Below are positions 49,758 to 52,513 of a stretch of DNA of 52,513 nucleotides, piece by piece. The notes under the pieces were generated by a model, which worked only from the letters and a program-made list of their open reading frames with translations, was not told the DNA's origin and did no database searches. Origin of the DNA: Clostridia bacterium (GTDB lineage: Bacteria > Bacillota > Clostridia > Christensenellales > Aristaeellaceae); NCBI GenBank assembly GCA_017512985.1, contig JAFWEJ010000013.1, positions 95,695-148,207 on the forward strand, read 5' to 3'. The position numbers and the translations under genes were made by a program. The stretch's first letter is position 1. The number at the start of each line of letters is the position of its first letter.

Positions 49758-50252
49758 TTATCCAAGGATACTCGCGATCCCTGTTACGGCCAGTCCAGCA
49801 ATCGGGCATACCAGGAAGGTCCATACCAGTCCGTGTTCCGGAATCGCCAGGGTTTTCAGCCATTCCCAGCGCTCCCAGGCCTTGCATCCTTCCGCGCCTT
49901 TGATCATGTGTTGAATTCTCTGGGGAAGCCAGCAGTCAAGGATCAGGAAATCAGTGAGGCTTACAAGGGTCATTTCCACATAGCCTGTCCAGAACAGGTT
50001 CCAGAAGCCGGATATACCGGCCAGATGCGAGCTGATCCCCCACCAGACAAACAGCACCAGATACAGCGGATACAGGATCAGGTTCATCGTCCGGACATCT
50101 TTCCTGTCCACATACGGCGCGGCCGCTTTCTTGATTTCCTTCGGAAACATCGTACTGTACGCCTGCGGTACCAGCAGGAACCCCAGGATTGCCACAGCGT
50201 TAAAAAACAAAGACCCCGTCAGTCCGTCCAGGATTAATCTCGGCCAGTTCAC
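49758..50252 (-). CDS. Membrane protein of unknown function, tandem paralogue 2
   Basis: 164 residues, four hydrophobic segments (FFNAVAILGFLLV, LYPLYLVLFVWWGI, MTLVSLTDFLILDCW, VWTFLVCPIAGLAV). Cytoplasmic loop MFPKEIKKAAAPYVDRKDV. Paralogue of the gene 14 bp downstream. Its ATG overlaps the stop of the SRPBCC gene by 4 nt. The pairing may mean a heteromeric membrane complex. Confidence 0.65.
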   Translation of the reverse strand: MNWPRLILDGLTGSLFFNAVAILGFLLVPQAYSTMFPKEIKKAAAPYVDRKDVRTMNLILYPLYLVLFVWWGISSHLAGISGFWNLFWTGYVEMTLVSLTDFLILDCWLPQRIQHMIKGAEGCKAWERWEWLKTLAIPEHGLVWTFLVCPIAGLAVTGIASILG

Positions 50253-50689
50253 TTTTCTTCTCCTTCCAGTAATTTAATCCACTTTCTCTGCCGATGCCGG
50301 TAAAAGGCGTTAGCCCACAGCCAGATAAAGAACGTTTTCCAGCCTGCATGTATCTCCACCCTGTCGGTATACTCTGTATGGCACTCATCTGTCATCACCA
50401 GTGAAATATCATGATTCCATACCGGCACATGCGGATTGCTTTCCCTGCTGCTGATTCCTCCCGGATCAACCCGGACAACCCGGATGGTATGGATTCCGTA
50501 AGGTATGATTCCGAAAAGCCTGAAATAAAACGATGACTCGCTTCCGGCTGCCCAGACAGATCCCACAGCGCCTGCAGGCTCAAATGTTGCATAAGGTCTG
50601 GCAATGTACTGTAATGTTTCCAGTTCCTGCAGCTTTTCAAATACCGTTTCTCTCGAGGCAGGAAATACAGAAGTTTTACGGATGACCAT
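50249..50689 (-). CDS. SRPBCC/START-like small-molecule-binding protein
   Basis: 146 residues. It begins MVIRKTSVFPASRETVFEKLQELETLQYIARP, the typical beta-strand plus alpha-helix opening of polyketide-cyclase/Bet-v1-like proteins, continues with alternating strands (GIHTIRVVRVDPGG, TEYTDRVEIHAG) and ends in a long amphipathic C-terminal helix (FFIWLWANAFYRHRQRKWIKLL). Such folds bind hydrophobic ligands. No catalytic residue is obvious. Translationally coupled to the membrane protein downstream. Confidence 0.75.
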   Translation of the reverse strand: MVIRKTSVFPASRETVFEKLQELETLQYIARPYATFEPAGAVGSVWAAGSESSFYFRLFGIIPYGIHTIRVVRVDPGGISSRESNPHVPVWNHDISLVMTDECHTEYTDRVEIHAGWKTFFIWLWANAFYRHRQRKWIKLLEGEEK

Positions 50690-50731
50690 TTGAACTCCTT
50701 CGATGCAGATACATCGTCTTAAAAGATCGTA

Positions 50732-51715
50732 TTATTTTTTGCCATATTGTTCCCGGATCGCATTCCAGGATGGCATGGTCTTCTTCAGATCATTCCAGTC
50801 GGGCATCGGAAAAGCCGGTGTCTTCGCGATGATCTTCTCAAAAGCCCGGTCCAGCATTTCCATCTCTTCCCAGGCGTTCCGGCAATGGGCGCAGGCGATC
50901 AGATCCCCCATCTGTGTTTTGGACATCAGGAAATAGACGAACTGCATCAGCGCACCCTTGACTCCCGGTTCATAATATTTTTCATCTTCCGCCGGAAGGA
51001 TCGGGATTCCCTGGGATTTCAGCATCCCATAGGCTTCTCTTGACGCCAGCCGCATCTGTTTTCGCTGCTTTCCGTTTGCGGAACGGAGATCGCCGTTGCA
51101 TGCATAGGTGAGATAGCAGATCGGCAGAACTGCGGCAAGATGGCAGATCAGATACGCTTCCATATCAGGCTGCCAGTGAAGCTTATATCCGCTTCCGTTA
51201 AAGACTGCTTCCAGCTGTTTCCGGGTCTTCTCATCCGGTATCGCGTGCAATCCGCCGATATCCATGTTGCCGGTGCCCATCCGCTCGCAGATCAGCACTC
51301 CGCTCTCCTGGTCCCGTTTCCCGGCCGTTGTCTGGAAGGCGAACAGGATTTCCTTCGGACAAACTGTCTTTTCAAGAATGGTTTCCCGCATTTCCGCCGG
51401 GTTCATATTGTTCCCGACCATCACAACCAGAGGAGTATGAACGGCTGCAAGCGGTTCCAGGATCGCGCCGATCCGGTTATAAGGCATAACCGCAAAAACA
51501 ACGTCATAAGCCTGATCGGCGGAGATCTCTTCGATCACAGCCGGATGATCCAGCGTTTCCCTTCGCTGCAGATGATGCCTGATCCGGAGGCCGTTCCGCT
51601 CCAGCTGTTCCTTCCATTTTCCCCGGGCCAGCATCGTCACGTCATTTCCGGCGCTGTAGAGCACATGCGCCAGATAGCTTCCGATCACGCCGGAACCGTA
51701 TACCAGTACTTTCAC
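50732..51715 (-). CDS. Ketopantoate reductase (PanE/ApbA) family oxidoreductase
   Basis: 327 residues. N-terminal Rossmann domain with VLVYGSGVIGSYLAHVL (GxGxxG) and LARG (NADP phosphate site), then AVMPYNRIGAILEPL; the helical C-terminal domain follows. Outside coenzyme A synthesis, this family reduces various 2-keto or beta-keto compounds. Nothing here belongs to pantothenate synthesis, so a different substrate is more likely. It lies 2 bp after the small membrane protein gene and 42 bp before the SRPBCC gene. Confidence 0.82.
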   Translation of the reverse strand: MKVLVYGSGVIGSYLAHVLYSAGNDVTMLARGKWKEQLERNGLRIRHHLQRRETLDHPAVIEEISADQAYDVVFAVMPYNRIGAILEPLAAVHTPLVVMVGNNMNPAEMRETILEKTVCPKEILFAFQTTAGKRDQESGVLICERMGTGNMDIGGLHAIPDEKTRKQLEAVFNGSGYKLHWQPDMEAYLICHLAAVLPICYLTYACNGDLRSANGKQRKQMRLASREAYGMLKSQGIPILPAEDEKYYEPGVKGALMQFVYFLMSKTQMGDLIACAHCRNAWEEMEMLDRAFEKIIAKTPAFPMPDWNDLKKTMPSWNAIREQYGKK

Positions 51716-51717
51716 GA

Positions 51718-52122
51718 TTATTCTTTCCTCCGGAATCCTTTATAGATCAGTCCTGCAAAGAGTGCGCACAGAACAGCCCCGGCCAGCATCCACGGCGGAA
51801 GGCTGCCGTTTAAATTCAGAGCGATCCCGAGCGCCGACACCGGAACGCCCAGGGCGCCGCCTGCGGTTAACGCGCCAAATCCCCGAAGCAGCCTCTTTCT
51901 CGGAAGAACCCGGTCCAGTTTTGCGATCCGTTCGCTGATGATCTCGACAATCCCGATAATCATCATTGCCGCCGGCACCAAAGCCAGGATCGAAAATACA
52001 GAAATTCCCGCCGCGAGGCATTTCCAGGTACAGATCAGCCAGATGATCCAGCCCGCGTTGCCCGGAAGGTCATAAGCCCACCATTGCGCCGTCGGGATCT
52101 TTGTTTCATACAGATCGTTCAT
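51718..52122 (-). CDS. Small membrane protein of unknown function
   Basis: 134 residues from ATG 52122 (GGAGGG ~9-10 nt upstream; the long frame to 52500 overlaps the neighbour). Hydrophobic segments lie at ~25-60 and ~85-128. It has an N-terminal aromatic stretch (TAQWWAYDLPGNAGWIIWLI) and a basic loop, LPRKRLLRGFG. The start overlaps the stop of the upstream gene by 4 nt. No family recognised. Confidence 0.65.
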   Translation of the reverse strand: MNDLYETKIPTAQWWAYDLPGNAGWIIWLICTWKCLAAGISVFSILALVPAAMMIIGIVEIISERIAKLDRVLPRKRLLRGFGALTAGGALGVPVSALGIALNLNGSLPPWMLAGAVLCALFAGLIYKGFRRKE

Positions 52123-52513
52123 TTCCCCGATTCCCTCCTGGCGTATTTCATGGTCAGCAGCAGGCCGCCCATGGTCCAGATATTGGCGATACTCAGCCAT
52201 CCCGCGGTCAGCGCGTTGCGCAGCGTGGTATCCGGAGCGAACTTCAGCAGCATGGTCAGCGCCTGCCCCACCGGCATACAGAAGATCCAGCACCAGCGGG
52301 GATAAGGGGTCAGGCCTTTGGCAAACGCCGCGATCTGGGCATAGGAATGGATTGCCCAGGCGATCAGGAACAGAACGGTTGCCGGAAGCAGGAAATAAAG
52401 GCCGAAGCGGTACGAAAGATCCAGCGCGTTTTCCGGGCTGACCTCCGAAAGATGCCGGTAAACAAACACACAGGCCAGGCAAGGCACATGTACGCCGCAC
52501 GCACCGAAGATCA
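52119..52513 (-). CDS. Polytopic membrane protein, C-terminal part (DUF6796-like; 5' end outside window)
   Basis: The frame is open from the window edge to the TGA at 52119, about 131 residues. No start with a binding site is visible, so the gene begins beyond 52513. The segment FGACGVHVPCLACVFVYRHL matches the layout of FGMAHHILCGVPEWLYVRLG in the protein at 47055, and the following four-TM pattern is alike. The two probably belong to one family flanking the cassette. Confidence 0.6.
   Translation of the reverse strand, partial: IFGACGVHVPCLACVFVYRHLSEVSPENALDLSYRFGLYFLLPATVLFLIAWAIHSYAQIAAFAKGLTPYPRWCWIFCMPVGQALTMLLKFAPDTTLRNALTAGWLSIANIWTMGGLLLTMKYARRESGK

Overview
The window is GC-rich chromosomal DNA from a Gram-positive-type anaerobe, most probably an uncultured gut or rumen member of the Clostridia. 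The evidence is strong GGAGG-type ribosome binding sites, many TTGACA-N17-TATAAT promoters, a T-box leader, paired (heterodimeric) ABC exporters, XRE and TetR regulators, a lipoprotein with Thr-Glu-Ala-Pro repeats and a GH130-based mannan pathway. Genus cannot be fixed from the sequence alone. No prophage, CRISPR array, rRNA or intact insertion sequence was seen.

Layout. (1) 1-972: 3' end of gltX, then a tRNA-Gln(CTG)/tRNA-Glu(CTC) pair behind a perfect consensus promoter. (2) 1-7.4 kb: a CDF metal exporter, small secreted or membrane proteins, a 7TM HD-GYP protein and a parvulin-like lipoprotein. (3) 7.4-13.6 kb: housekeeping genes typA/bipA, prfC, pyrH, sfsA and a dus gene. (4) 13.6-17.5 kb: a GH27 alpha-galactosidase, two secreted proteins of unknown function and a HAD hydrolase gene cut short by a palindromic element. 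(5) 17.5-21.3 kb: a NUDIX hydrolase, an XRE-cupin-acyl-CoA-ligase fusion preceded by a T-box leader, and a nucleoside deaminase. (6) 21.3-28.5 kb: a beta-mannan degradation operon (cellobiose 2-epimerase, GH113, LacI regulator, two GH130 phosphorylases, SGNH esterase) with GTTAAC-type operators at its promoter. (7) 28.8-30.7 kb: a GMP synthase lacking its glutaminase domain, then an AT-rich scar holding the 5' stubs of an XRE regulator and of a type I restriction subunit, and a degenerate 55-bp tandem repeat. (8) 30.7-45 kb: a MacB-like ABC system and two TetR/ABC/ABC modules in mirror orientation around a Gpx-flavodoxin-CDF operon. (9) 45-52.5 kb: minus-strand genes only: two ATC-hydrolase-like proteins around a methyltransferase with an in-frame TGA, then a run of small membrane proteins and enzymes (alpha/beta hydrolase, ICMT-like methyltransferase, SRPBCC, ketopantoate-reductase-like, DUF6796-like).

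How the parts fit. In region 6 the GH113 enzyme would cut imported mannan oligosaccharides, the epimerase would turn mannobiose into mannosyl-glucose, and the two GH130 enzymes would release mannose-1-phosphate by phosphorolysis; no transporter is encoded here. In regions 8-9 a palindrome GTTAG-N6-CTAAC recurs just downstream of the promoters, or just before the ribosome binding sites, of the MacB-like system, both exporter pairs and the ATC-hydrolase operon, and a compact GTTAGCTAAC lies at the start of one tetR gene. This suggests a single TetR-controlled regulon of exporters and small-molecule-modifying enzymes, and it is the best candidate here for an undescribed system.
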